A stretch of 64,000 bases of DNA from Candidatus Bathyarchaeota archaeon (lineage in GTDB: Archaea; Thermoproteota; Bathyarchaeia; TCS64), in NCBI GenBank assembly GCA_020346605.1, contig CP070784.1, forward strand, positions 559,472-623,471. The letters run 5' to 3'. A program made the translations under genes and the position numbers. A model generated the notes under the pieces. That model was not told where the DNA came from, did not search any database, and saw only the letters and a list, made by a program, of their open reading frames with translations. Below, one piece after another: positions 8,370 through 16,922 of this stretch (position 1 is its first letter; each line of letters starts with the position of its first letter).

Positions 8370-9467
8370 TCAGTCCCCCCTCCAGAGTAGGCTCCTTATG
8401 AACGTGGGCGCTGCGACGAAGAGGATCACCAGCGCCTGCAAGAGGAATACAATGTCTAGAGGCACTCCTGTGGCTCTGGTCATCACCATGCCCCCACTCC
8501 TCAGTGCTCCGAACAGTACTGCGGCGAGGAGCACACCGACGGGGTTGAGCCCACCCACCAGGGCCACCGCCAGGCCGTCCCACCCGTAGCCAGGGGAGAA
8601 GCCCTCGATGAAGCGCTTGTGGACACCCATGATCTCCCCCGAGCCGCCAAGTCCCGCTATCGCACCGCTGATCACCATCGCCAGGATCATGCCCCTGTTG
8701 ATGTTTATCCCAGCGTTCTCGGCCGCCGTCGGGTTCAGCCCCGTCGCCCTGATCTCGTAGCCGAGGGTCGTCTTCTGGAGCAGATAGTAGGTTACACCTG
8801 CCAGAGCGACCGCTATGTAAATGGAGGCGGAGAGCTGCGTGGGCTTGAGGATGCGCGGAAGCTCCGAGGACGGGGCGATGTTCACCGTCTGGGCCACCCA
8901 CCCCGGGGCCTTGAAGGGGTAGTTTACCATGTACCCGGTCAGGTAGAAGGCGACGTAGCTTAGCATCATCGTCGTGATCACCTCGTGGGCACCGAACCTA
9001 GCCTTCAGCAGCGCAGGGACGAAGCCCCAGAGGCTCCCGGCGACGGCCCCCGCGATCAGGGCCAGGGGTATGTGGATGAAGGCGGGCAGGCCGCTGAAAG
9101 AAATACCGACCACCGCGGAGGCGAACGCACCGACCAGGAACTGCCCCTCGGCCCCTATGTTGAACAGACCGCTCTTGAAAGAGAAGAGGAACGCCAGCGC
9201 CGTGAAGATGATCGGCGTCGCCTGCGTCAACGTCTGCCCTATCCCGTAGACGTCGCCGAATGCTCCCGTGAAAAGTGCGCTGTATGCATCAACGGGGGAG
9301 TAGCCAGTCACCTGGAGCACCGCAGCCCCTGTGACGAACGCCAGGATCACCGCCACGACCTGTATCAGCACCCCATGGGCAATCGACCTCAGCCTCGATA
9401 AGGACTCAAGGGTCGAGACCCTTCCACGGGAATTCACTATGCGTCTTTTCTCATCCAAGCCTTCCAC
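8370..9467 (-). CDS. BMP-family (nucleoside) ABC transporter permease 1
   Basis: The 365-residue permease resembles YufP/NupP. It has a cytoplasmic N-terminal tail, a first helix near residue 35, the family segment SGLFNIGAEGQFLVGAF, and the coupling loop EIRATGLNPTAAENAGIN that contacts the ATPase. ATG 9467 overlaps the end of the ATPase gene by 17 bases, consistent with translational coupling. It forms the pore together with the permease encoded immediately downstream. Confidence 0.88.
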   Translation of the reverse strand: MEGLDEKRRIVNSRGRVSTLESLSRLRSIAHGVLIQVVAVILAFVTGAAVLQVTGYSPVDAYSALFTGAFGDVYGIGQTLTQATPIIFTALAFLFSFKSGLFNIGAEGQFLVGAFASAVVGISFSGLPAFIHIPLALIAGAVAGSLWGFVPALLKARFGAHEVITTMMLSYVAFYLTGYMVNYPFKAPGWVAQTVNIAPSSELPRILKPTQLSASIYIAVALAGVTYYLLQKTTLGYEIRATGLNPTAAENAGININRGMILAMVISGAIAGLGGSGEIMGVHKRFIEGFSPGYGWDGLAVALVGGLNPVGVLLAAVLFGALRSGGMVMTRATGVPLDIVFLLQALVILFVAAPTFIRSLLWRGD

Positions 9468-10965
9468 CCGCCATGAGCAGCCCCAGCTCCTGTTCGCTTG
9501 TATCCTCAGGATCTCTGAATGCCACGATCTCCCCCTCGTACATCACCGCGATTCTGTCGCTCAGCGCTCTTATCTCGTCCAGATCCGCGGAGACAAGCAG
9601 GACGGCGCTCCCACGATCCCTCATCTCCACCAGCTTCCCGCGGACGTACTCGGTGGCACCAACGTCGAGGCCGCGGGTAGGCTGGGCGGCGATGATGAGC
9701 TTCGGTCCTCTGCTGAACTCCCTTGCCACGATTACCCTCTGCTGTGTGCCGCCCGAGAGGTTCCTCGCCAGCGCGTCAACGCTAGGGGTCTGGATGGAGT
9801 AGTCCTCTACTAGCTCCCTAGAGAAGCTCGAGGCCCGCTCGAAGTCGAGGCTGAACCCCCACCTAGTGAACTCGGGCCCCCTGTGGCTCCCTAGGATCAG
9901 GTTCTCCAGCACAGAGAAGTCTGGAACCAGCCCCCTCTTGTGCCTGTCCTCCGGCACGTGGGAGACCCCAGACCTGATCCTCTCTTCAGGGGTCGCCCGT
10001 GTGATGTCGACATCGCTCAGGACCACCTTCCCCTCGGTGGTCCTCCTGAGCCCCATGAGGGCCTCGACCAGTTCCGTCTGCCCGTTCCCCTCGACGCCGG
10101 CGATTCCCAGGATCTCCGTTGAGTGGACCTCGAAGCTTACGCCCTTGAGCGCAGCGAGCCCCCTGTCGTCCAGCGCCCTGAGAGACTCGACCGTCAGGAC
10201 AGCTCCCCGAGTCTTGGCCAGCTTCTTGAAGGTGGAGACGACCTGCCTGCCGACCATCATCTCCGCGAGCTCGTCGATGTTCGTCCTAGCAGTCTCGACT
10301 GTCCCAGCCACCCTCCCCCTCTTGAGGACCGTGATCCTGTCGCAGATGGCGAGGACCTCCTTCAGCTTGTGGGAGATAAAGATGACCGTCTTCCCCTCCT
10401 CCTTCAGCGCCCTCATCGCCCTGAACAGATCCTCCACCTCCTTGGGGGTGAGCACCGCGGTGGGCTCGTCGAGGACGAGGACCTGCGCCCCCCTATAGAG
10501 GGCCTTGAGGATCTCGACCCTCTGCTGAACCCCGACAGAGAGGCTGTGGACTGGGGCCTCGAGTTCGACGTCGATCCTATATATGTGGCAGCATTCGTCG
10601 ACGTCCTTCAGCATCCTCGCCCTGTCCAGTATTACGCCGTTGATCGTCGGCTCCCTACCCAAGATTATGTTCTCCGCTACTGTTAGGCTGGGGACGAGCA
10701 TGAAGTGCTGATGGACCATCCCGATGCCGTACCTCATCGCGGTGGCGGGGCTGTCTATCTCCACGACGTTGCCGTCTACGAGGATCTTCCCCTCGTCTGG
10801 ATGGTAAAGCCCGAAGAGGATACTCATGAGCACCGTCTTCCCCGCTCCGTTCTCCCCGAGGAGCCCGTGGATCTCCGCCTTCTCCACCGAGAAGTCTATG
10901 TGATCGTTCGCTAGAACGCCTGGAAAGGTCTTGGTGATGCCTCGCAGTTCCACAGCTGGAGTCAT
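9451..10965 (-). CDS. BMP-family ABC transporter ATPase, double nucleotide-binding domain
   Basis: The 504-residue protein has two ABC domains in tandem, as in RbsA/YufO. The first carries Walker A GENGAGKT, an LSVGVQQR signature and VLDEPTAVLTP. The second has the degenerate Walker A GVEGNGQTE typical of this family, then LSGGTQQR and AAQPTRGLD. ATG 10965 is chosen because the domain begins right after it and upstream extension would overlap the end of the BMP gene. The protein powers import by the two downstream permeases. Confidence 0.9.
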   Translation of the reverse strand: MTPAVELRGITKTFPGVLANDHIDFSVEKAEIHGLLGENGAGKTVLMSILFGLYHPDEGKILVDGNVVEIDSPATAMRYGIGMVHQHFMLVPSLTVAENIILGREPTINGVILDRARMLKDVDECCHIYRIDVELEAPVHSLSVGVQQRVEILKALYRGAQVLVLDEPTAVLTPKEVEDLFRAMRALKEEGKTVIFISHKLKEVLAICDRITVLKRGRVAGTVETARTNIDELAEMMVGRQVVSTFKKLAKTRGAVLTVESLRALDDRGLAALKGVSFEVHSTEILGIAGVEGNGQTELVEALMGLRRTTEGKVVLSDVDITRATPEERIRSGVSHVPEDRHKRGLVPDFSVLENLILGSHRGPEFTRWGFSLDFERASSFSRELVEDYSIQTPSVDALARNLSGGTQQRVIVAREFSRGPKLIIAAQPTRGLDVGATEYVRGKLVEMRDRGSAVLLVSADLDEIRALSDRIAVMYEGEIVAFRDPEDTSEQELGLLMAGGRLG

Positions 10966-11011
10966 GGGGTTGCAAAAAAGAGGTTGGAGGACTAGATATA
11001 ATTGTTTAGCC

Positions 11012-12217
11012 TTAGCCAGTCGGTATAGTGATATCCCCGGACAGGATGCCATCCCGGGCTTCCTTCACCTTGGCCAGAACATCGGCTGGGAGCGGGTCGT
11101 GCTCGAATTCGAACAGCTCTTCCCAGAGGCCTTCCTCCTCCGGAAGCCTGCACATCCCGATCCATCCCTCGCTGATACCACCGCTGTAGAAACCTCCCTG
11201 GAACTTACCGACTAGGGCGTCCAGTATCATCTCGAACACGGCAATGTCAACCCTCTTTGTCATGCTGGCTACCATCTCAGGGTACAGGTAGTCCTGACAG
11301 AGGTCGACTCCGAAGGCCATTACGCCATCGTCGTGGGCAGCCTCCAAGGCGCCCAGCCCACTCTTGCCTGCTGCTGAGTAGATACCATCGTTTCCTTGCT
11401 CGATCAGAGTCGTGGCCAGCTCTTTGCCCTTCGTTGGATCAGCCCAGCCTCCGACGTAGACGGGCTCCGAAACTGTGACAGCGGGGTTCGCCCACATGGC
11501 GCCTGCCTTGTAGCCGTAGTAGAACTCATTGATGAGGGGGATGTCCATCCCGCCTACGAAGCCTATCGATCCCGTCTCGGTCATCATCCCAGCGACGACG
11601 CCCACCAAGTAGGACCCTTCTCCCGCCCTGAAGGTTAGGGATGCGACGTTGGGATCGTCGACGACCATGTCCACGAGAGCGAAGTTCTGGTCGGGATACT
11701 CTTCGGCAACGACGTCGAGCGCCAGCGACTGGTCGAATCCGATGCAGACGATGAGTATGTACTCACCGGCTTTAGCAAAGTCCCTAATGTAGCCCTCGTA
11801 CTCAGCTATCGCCGTAGGCTCGACGTAGTCGAAGTCCACCCCGAGCTCGTCCTTAGCCATCTGGCATCCGGAGTACGAGATGTCGTTGAAGGACTTGTCA
11901 CCGAGCCCGCCGGTGGCCATGATTAGGCCCACCTTCTTGGGCATGGTCAGTTCCGCAATCTCCGCCTCTGCCGCCTCTAGGTCGGACTCGGCCTTGGCTA
12001 GGGCTGCGTTGGCTACTGCGAGGTCTCCTTCTACGTCATCGAGTTCTGCCTCCAAGTTGTCGTGAAGATTCTGCAGTGCGTTGTATGACTCCTCGGTCAC
12101 GTATCCCTCAAGGGTCGGGGGTGGGTTCATCGATGGGTATGCGAACCAGCCGACCGCCGCACCGATGATTAGAGCGACAACCACTCCTGCGATCAGTGTG
12201 TTTTGATTCTGAGACAT
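11012..12217 (-). CDS. BMP-family substrate-binding protein with coiled-coil spacer
   Basis: The solute receptor of the importer has 401 residues. An uncleaved N-terminal membrane helix (about 8-28) is followed by a 55-residue heptad-rich segment (about 40-92) before the BMP/PnrA domain starts near residue 95 (KVGLIMATGGLGDKSFND). The domain contains EGSYLVGVVAGMMT and GIYSAAGKSGLGALEAA, family hallmarks of purine nucleoside binding proteins. The coiled-coil spacer may lift the binding domain above the membrane or S-layer base and may cause oligomerisation, which is inference. A ribosome site AAGGTGA lies seven bases before ATG 12217. Confidence 0.9.
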   Translation of the reverse strand: MSQNQNTLIAGVVVALIIGAAVGWFAYPSMNPPPTLEGYVTEESYNALQNLHDNLEAELDDVEGDLAVANAALAKAESDLEAAEAEIAELTMPKKVGLIMATGGLGDKSFNDISYSGCQMAKDELGVDFDYVEPTAIAEYEGYIRDFAKAGEYILIVCIGFDQSLALDVVAEEYPDQNFALVDMVVDDPNVASLTFRAGEGSYLVGVVAGMMTETGSIGFVGGMDIPLINEFYYGYKAGAMWANPAVTVSEPVYVGGWADPTKGKELATTLIEQGNDGIYSAAGKSGLGALEAAHDDGVMAFGVDLCQDYLYPEMVASMTKRVDIAVFEMILDALVGKFQGGFYSGGISEGWIGMCRLPEEEGLWEELFEFEHDPLPADVLAKVKEARDGILSGDITIPTG

Positions 12218-12251
12218 GTTTTCACCTTGATGCGGTCTTATTGTTACTGTT

Positions 12252-12266
12252 AATCTTTAAAAGATT
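12252..12266 (-). promoter_or_regulatory. TATA-containing inverted repeat before BMP operon
   Basis: The stretch aatctttaaaagatt is a near-perfect inverted repeat that includes a TATA-like core (TTTTAAAG on the minus strand) about 40 bases before the BMP start. It probably acts as the core promoter of the importer operon. Whether the symmetry is an operator or coincidence is open. Confidence 0.45.
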
Positions 12267-12289
12267 CGCGAGTGCGGCTTGGAGAGGGC

Positions 12290-13174
12290 CTACAGGGCCC
12301 TCCTTATCTCGTACCTGATCACTTCCGGCTCTTCCCCTATCGCCTCGAACTGAACCTTGTCGATGGGGTATCTCCTGTCACCAATGTGGAAGTCTAATTC
12401 GGTGTACCCCTCGCTGACGGCGTACTCGACCGAGAACCTGTAGAGCCCCCGTATCAGCTCCCTGTCGTTCTGGTCACCCAGCTCGAAGGCCCTGAGCCAA
12501 ATCAGGTGTGAGAGGGGCTCGTGGGTGCTGGGCATCATCCTCACCAGCGCCCTGAAATCGCCATCATCGATCGCGATCCAAACGCGGTCAGTCCTAAAGA
12601 ACCTGTCCGACATCAGCCTCCTCGCCTCCTTCCTGTCGCCACTTTTTCCCATGAAGTGCCGTGTCAGGTCTTCACCGTGTGCTTCCTCGTCGAACTTGAC
12701 GAGGCTCGGTGGCTCAGGGTATCCCGAGAGGTCCACTTGGGACGGGTTTGTGGCCACAGAGTAGACCCAGTCCATCGTCCTTTTGAAGCCGTACCTCTCA
12801 GGGAAGCCCTGGAGGTTGTCCCACTCTGTACCCATGTTGGAGACTATCTCGGTCACGCCTCTCCTCTCGTACTCAGCAAAGGCGTGCTTGAAGAGCTCGT
12901 CCTGGGCCATCTCCACCCCGTACCTCACGATCGTCATGTACATGTCAGCGATCTTCGTTCCCGACTCGTTCTCCGTGACGGCACTCGTGATGAAGCCGAC
13001 CATCTCGCCGTCCTTGAAGGCGTATAAGTTCGTCGACGGGTCGAATCCTGCCTGCGAGCTTCTTTCCCTGAGCTCCTCGGGAGACGACCTGATGAAGTGG
13101 GCCTAGGGCTTTTCCTTGTAGATCTCCGACTGGGCTTCCTCGAAGCCCCTCTCGTAGGTTCTTATGTTGTACAT
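12290..13174 (-). pseudogene. GNAT-like acetyltransferase interrupted by in-frame TAG
   Basis: The intact-looking frame runs from ATG 13174 (MYNIRTYERGF) to 12290, but codon 24 is TAG at 13103-13105. Downstream the same frame continues without break as a tandem GNAT-type sequence, including DPSTNLYAFKDGEMVGFITS, where the strand-turn before GFI is typical of N-acetyltransferases, and a degenerate second acetyltransferase-like half. Restart at ATG 13003 would lose the first strand and helix. It is either a nonsense mutation (TGG or another sense codon to TAG), a read error or, less likely, a read-through codon. TAG is used as an ordinary stop by many neighbouring genes. Confidence 0.6.
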
Positions 13175-13205
13175 GCCCGCCGAAACCTCCGTCTGGTCCG
13201 GGAGG

Positions 13206-14036
13206 CTAGCCCCCCAGAACCTCCCCGAAGAGGATGATGTTCCTTTCCACGTCCCCGGTGTCGTACATCCCGATGTTCCAGGCGTCTAGGAACCCGTGGA
13301 ACTGGAGGGCGTACCTGATCGCCGACTCCGCCTCGTCCCTGAGCCGCCCTCCGTAGAGCAGTTTGATGACGTAGACCCCCTTCCCCGCCTCCTTGAGGGC
13401 CCTGAGGGCCGCCAGGCGCTCATCAATGGAGCCGTCCTCGACGTAGCCCCCGACCTTGTTTAGCGTAGTGCAGACGACCTCGATCTCCGGCACCTCCAGG
13501 GCCTCCCTGAGAACGAGGGTGCTGTGGGTGGTGAGACCCGTCGCCTTCACCTCGCCGGTTTCCCTGGCCTCGTGGAACGCATGTAGCGCCCCCATCCTGT
13601 CAGCGAGGCTCCCCGACTCGTACGGCCGACCCATCGAGTCCCTCCTACTGATCGTCCGTGGTGGAACGTTGTGGAGAAGCATTAGGTCGACGTAGTCGGT
13701 CCCGAGGTCTGTCAGGCAGAGTTCAATTGCATCACTGCCCTCCTCGAAGGTCCTGGCATTGGACTTGTCGGCGACGACCACTTCACTGCGATCCACCAGC
13801 CCGAGGCCGACCCTGACGTGGGGGCGGGTCCCGTAGTCGTCCGAGGTGTCCCAGAAGTTGACGCCCAGGGTCAGCGCGTCCCTCAGGACCCCTCCGCCCT
13901 CATCGGGGGATAGGTCCCCCTGGCACTTCATCCCGTCGGGTCCCTTCTTGATGGCGAAGGGCTCGGTCCCGAAGCAGAGCCTGGAGATATCGAGCTGCGT
14001 AGGCCCGAGACGGATCTTCTTCAAACAGCTCCCCAA
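13206..14036 (-). CDS. aldo/keto reductase-family protein
   Basis: The 276-residue protein follows the aldo/keto reductase barrel: beta-1 segment LDISRLCFGTEPF, catalytic-region DALTLGVNFWDTSDDYG (Asp and Tyr of the tetrad), DLGTDYVDLMLLHNV (the His position), and a later strand VVCTTLNKV. It is shorter than the 310-330 residues typical of the family, and the C-terminal NADPH clamp region is reduced. The substrate is unknown. The gene stands between two minus-strand genes and ends in TAG. Confidence 0.8.
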   Translation of the reverse strand: MGSCLKKIRLGPTQLDISRLCFGTEPFAIKKGPDGMKCQGDLSPDEGGGVLRDALTLGVNFWDTSDDYGTRPHVRVGLGLVDRSEVVVADKSNARTFEEGSDAIELCLTDLGTDYVDLMLLHNVPPRTISRRDSMGRPYESGSLADRMGALHAFHEARETGEVKATGLTTHSTLVLREALEVPEIEVVCTTLNKVGGYVEDGSIDERLAALRALKEAGKGVYVIKLLYGGRLRDEAESAIRYALQFHGFLDAWNIGMYDTGDVERNIILFGEVLGG

Positions 14037-14098
14037 GAGCAGAGGGCTTACCGCTACCTAAATAATGTTTGACCTTGACGATCCACTGCGTTATTGGA

Positions 14099-15460
14099 TC
14101 AACGTTCCTTGCTGGCGATGTGGTCCGCTATCTCACGGAGATCCCTAGTCGCCCTCGAGAGGAATGCGATCCTCTGCTCGATCTTCTGCTTGCGCACTAC
14201 CAACAGGGCTTTGTACTGCGGCACTGCGTCCCTGACTACCTTCACGAGGAGGTCGCGGTTCTCTGGCTCGGTCAGGTTCACGGTCTCCATCGTCCCGTCG
14301 CTCATCAGCAGGACCAGCACGCCCCTCGGCACGACGCTCGCCCTTTCGATATCGCCCATCTCCGTGGGAAGTAGTAAGGCGTCGACGGGCAGCGCCAGCG
14401 ACAGCGGGGAGGTGGCCCCCATGAGGGCGCGCGAGAATTCGCCGACCACTTCCTCCTCGTTCCTGGACAGAACCTGTATGCGCTCGACGTCCTCTCTGAG
14501 CCCCCTCATGAAGCCCACGACGTTATCAGGGGTATAGGCGGTCGCACTCTCCGTCACAGCTCCAGCTGAGGACGAGGTTATCGCCTGCTCAACGAACTTG
14601 TAGGGTTCTTCCTGGGCTTCCGGTTCCTCTCCCTGCATATCCGGCCCGGGCTCGGGTTCTTGGACGTCGATCTGAGCCTCGGATGTCTCCAGTTCGGGGC
14701 TCTCCTCAGCATCCTTGGATTCAAGTGTAGGTTCCTGCTGGACAGATGGGATCTCGGTGGACTCCCTCACCACCTCGGGCTCCTCCGTCGATTCTTCGAT
14801 GACCTCGGCCCCGCCCACCGGGACCGTATGGTTCAAGACGTCAGCCCTGTAGAAGGCGTTGAAGTGCTTTTCACACTGCTCGCAGCTGAAGGATTTACCG
14901 TCGAACACGCCGAACTTGAAGGCTCTGCCTGTGGCCTGGGCTAATCCGCCACACCTCGGACATGTGATGCTGTGAGTCTCACCACCTTGGGCCGCAATTG
15001 TGACCTCGGTGGACTCCGCCCTATCTGACGCCGCCCCAGTCTGCTCTTTGGTCATCTCCCTCAGATCAACATGGGCTTGTGGGACCGTGTGGCTGAATAC
15101 CCCGTCCCTGTAGAAGGCGTTGAAGTACTTGCCGCAGCCCTCGCAGAGGTACGAGCTGCCATGGAATACGCCGAACCGGAAGGACCTCCCAGACGGCTCG
15201 CACCAATCCCTGCACCTGGGGCAGGTGACGGCCTTCAGCCACTCCCATCTCCCTTGCGGCGTCGGCTCTAGGCTCGCCACTGGCACCTCGACGGCTGCAT
15301 TCGACAGGCTTCTCCCTCCTGCTCCTAGGTGACCTGGGGACGGACGTCTCCCCTCGGACGGTACTCGGTGAGCAGGTGCCACGATAAGTCTTTGTGTGTA
15401 GAGGCTAGCAACTCCTTCAATTTGAGAAGGGTCTCGCCGGTGTAGGGAGGCTCGGATCAC
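14099..15460 (-). CDS. protein with two tandem CxxC...CxxC...FNAFYR zinc modules and unknown C-terminal domain
   Basis: From GTG 15460 the protein has 453 residues, although the first 70 are low-complexity and the true start may be later. Two copies of a 50-residue module lie at about 78-127 and 165-214. Each has a CPRC pair, a GRxFxFGVFxG strand, a second pair (CEGC or CEQC), then K-x-FNAFYR and a final HTVP. Cysteines fall at 80/83 and 106/109, and at 167/170 and 193/196. A long acidic Glu/Pro/Ser-rich linker (about 220-300) precedes a helical/alpha-beta domain of about 150 residues that I do not recognise. Zinc binding is inferred from the paired CxxC. No membrane segment is seen. Confidence 0.7.
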   Translation of the reverse strand: MIRASLHRRDPSQIEGVASLYTQRLIVAPAHRVPSEGRRPSPGHLGAGGRSLSNAAVEVPVASLEPTPQGRWEWLKAVTCPRCRDWCEPSGRSFRFGVFHGSSYLCEGCGKYFNAFYRDGVFSHTVPQAHVDLREMTKEQTGAASDRAESTEVTIAAQGGETHSITCPRCGGLAQATGRAFKFGVFDGKSFSCEQCEKHFNAFYRADVLNHTVPVGGAEVIEESTEEPEVVRESTEIPSVQQEPTLESKDAEESPELETSEAQIDVQEPEPGPDMQGEEPEAQEEPYKFVEQAITSSSAGAVTESATAYTPDNVVGFMRGLREDVERIQVLSRNEEEVVGEFSRALMGATSPLSLALPVDALLLPTEMGDIERASVVPRGVLVLLMSDGTMETVNLTEPENRDLLVKVVRDAVPQYKALLVVRKQKIEQRIAFLSRATRDLREIADHIASKER

Positions 15461-15492
15461 CCAAGAATATCTTAATACTCGAACGCATCCAG

Positions 15493-16911
15493 TTGAGCAT
15501 CAAATTGGTCTTTCCGAGCCCGAGGAGAACATACGGTCTCCTGCTGTTGCTTGCTGTGGCTGTCTCCTCTTCGACCGTTCTCCAGGGTGCATACGGCGTT
15601 GTCCCCTACCGTGAGAGGTGGGGTATCTACGAGCTGGTCTCCGACTCAGGAGATGTGAGGCTCCTGTACGCGACCCCTTGGAGGATCACAGTCCTACGGC
15701 TGAACGGAGCTGGAGACACGTTTGTCTTCGCGCTGCGCATCGGCGGAGAGGTTGACGAATATGATGAGATCTGCACAGTCGGCGTGGACGGTACAGGGCT
15801 CAAGAGGTTGACGGAGAATGGATACATGGACACTTACCCGTGCTGGTCGCCCGACTCCGATAGGGTCGCGTTCCTTTCGTGGAAGGGCGAGACCTTAGAC
15901 ATCCAAGTCATCGGCTCCGACGGGAGCTGCGAGGAGCTACTCTACGACTTGGGGCACCACGACGCCGACGTCCACTGGGTCGGCGACAAGATTGTCTTCA
16001 CCAGCAACTTCGCCATCTGGATCATGGACGACGACGGCACGGGAGTCCTCCAGCTGACCGAGCACCCCAACGCCGGCGAGTGGGGGAACGCGCCGCTGCC
16101 CCTCGGGGACTTCGACCCCCGTATCAGCCCCGACGGGAGCAGGATCGTCTTCGAGCGGATGGTGGACGACTCATCACCGCACGGCGACTACGATCTCTAC
16201 ATCGTGGGCGTCGACGGCACCGGCCTCGTTGCCATCACGGACAACGGGTGGACCCAGGGGATGGCCTCCTGGTCGGGCTCGGGCGACGAGCTCGTCTACC
16301 TCGTGGGTGCCGTGGGCTCCGAGGGGAGATACGACATCTTCTCGATCAAACCGGATGGCAGCGACATGCGGGACCTGACTTCTGAGCTCTTCCCCCCGGG
16401 ATTCCTCGCCCACGACCCCATCTTCTCGCCGGACGACTCCAAGATCTACTTCGTCGGGGAGTGGTGGGACTGGCATGTCTTGGAGACCACTATGTCCTGT
16501 TCGCTCTCCGCGAACGAGCTATCCCCGGGAGCTCGGTTCACCGTCTCGGGATCCATCGAACCACGCGTACCTGGGGCTAAAATCAAGCTGACCTTTCGTG
16601 GACCTGATGATTCCGAGGAGGAGATCTTCACAGAGATAGGCTCCGAAGGGCTCTACAGCCTTGCGTTCGAGGCTGCAGCTCAGGGGAGTTGGGAGGTCAC
16701 GGCGTCTTGGGAGGGGGACGCTGGGCACCACCCGTCCACCAGTCAGGCTCAGACGTTCACGGTGGCGGAACCGGTTGATGAGGAGCCCGGGAGGAGGGGA
16801 ATACCTGGGCCCTCATGGCTGCCGATCATCATTGGTCTAGTGATGGGCACGATGACTTTGCTAATTAGGAGACGCAGAACCTGTGCTGTGCCGTCGCCAT
16901 TTTTTTCGTAG
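15493..16911 (+). CDS. secreted TolB-like beta-propeller with Ig-like domain and C-terminal membrane anchor
   Basis: The 472-residue protein begins at TTG 15493 with a signal peptide (TYGLLLLLAVAVSSSTVL). Several PD40/TolB-type blades follow, recognisable by GVDGTGLKRLT, CWSPDSDRVAFLS, ISPDGSRIVFER and FSPDDSKIYFVG. A beta-sandwich of the bacterial Ig/adhesin type follows (about 335-425), then a short Pro/Gly linker, one hydrophobic helix (LPIIIGLVMGTMTLLI) and an Arg-rich tail. That tripartite end resembles archaeosortase (PEF/PGF-CTERM-like) sorting signals, though without a diagnostic tripeptide. It is probably displayed on the cell surface. Its ligand is unknown. Confidence 0.8.
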   Translation: MSIKLVFPSPRRTYGLLLLLAVAVSSSTVLQGAYGVVPYRERWGIYELVSDSGDVRLLYATPWRITVLRLNGAGDTFVFALRIGGEVDEYDEICTVGVDGTGLKRLTENGYMDTYPCWSPDSDRVAFLSWKGETLDIQVIGSDGSCEELLYDLGHHDADVHWVGDKIVFTSNFAIWIMDDDGTGVLQLTEHPNAGEWGNAPLPLGDFDPRISPDGSRIVFERMVDDSSPHGDYDLYIVGVDGTGLVAITDNGWTQGMASWSGSGDELVYLVGAVGSEGRYDIFSIKPDGSDMRDLTSELFPPGFLAHDPIFSPDDSKIYFVGEWWDWHVLETTMSCSLSANELSPGARFTVSGSIEPRVPGAKIKLTFRGPDDSEEEIFTEIGSEGLYSLAFEAAAQGSWEVTASWEGDAGHHPSTSQAQTFTVAEPVDEEPGRRGIPGPSWLPIIIGLVMGTMTLLIRRRRTCAVPSPFFS

Positions 16912-16922
16912 AAGCGATTCTC

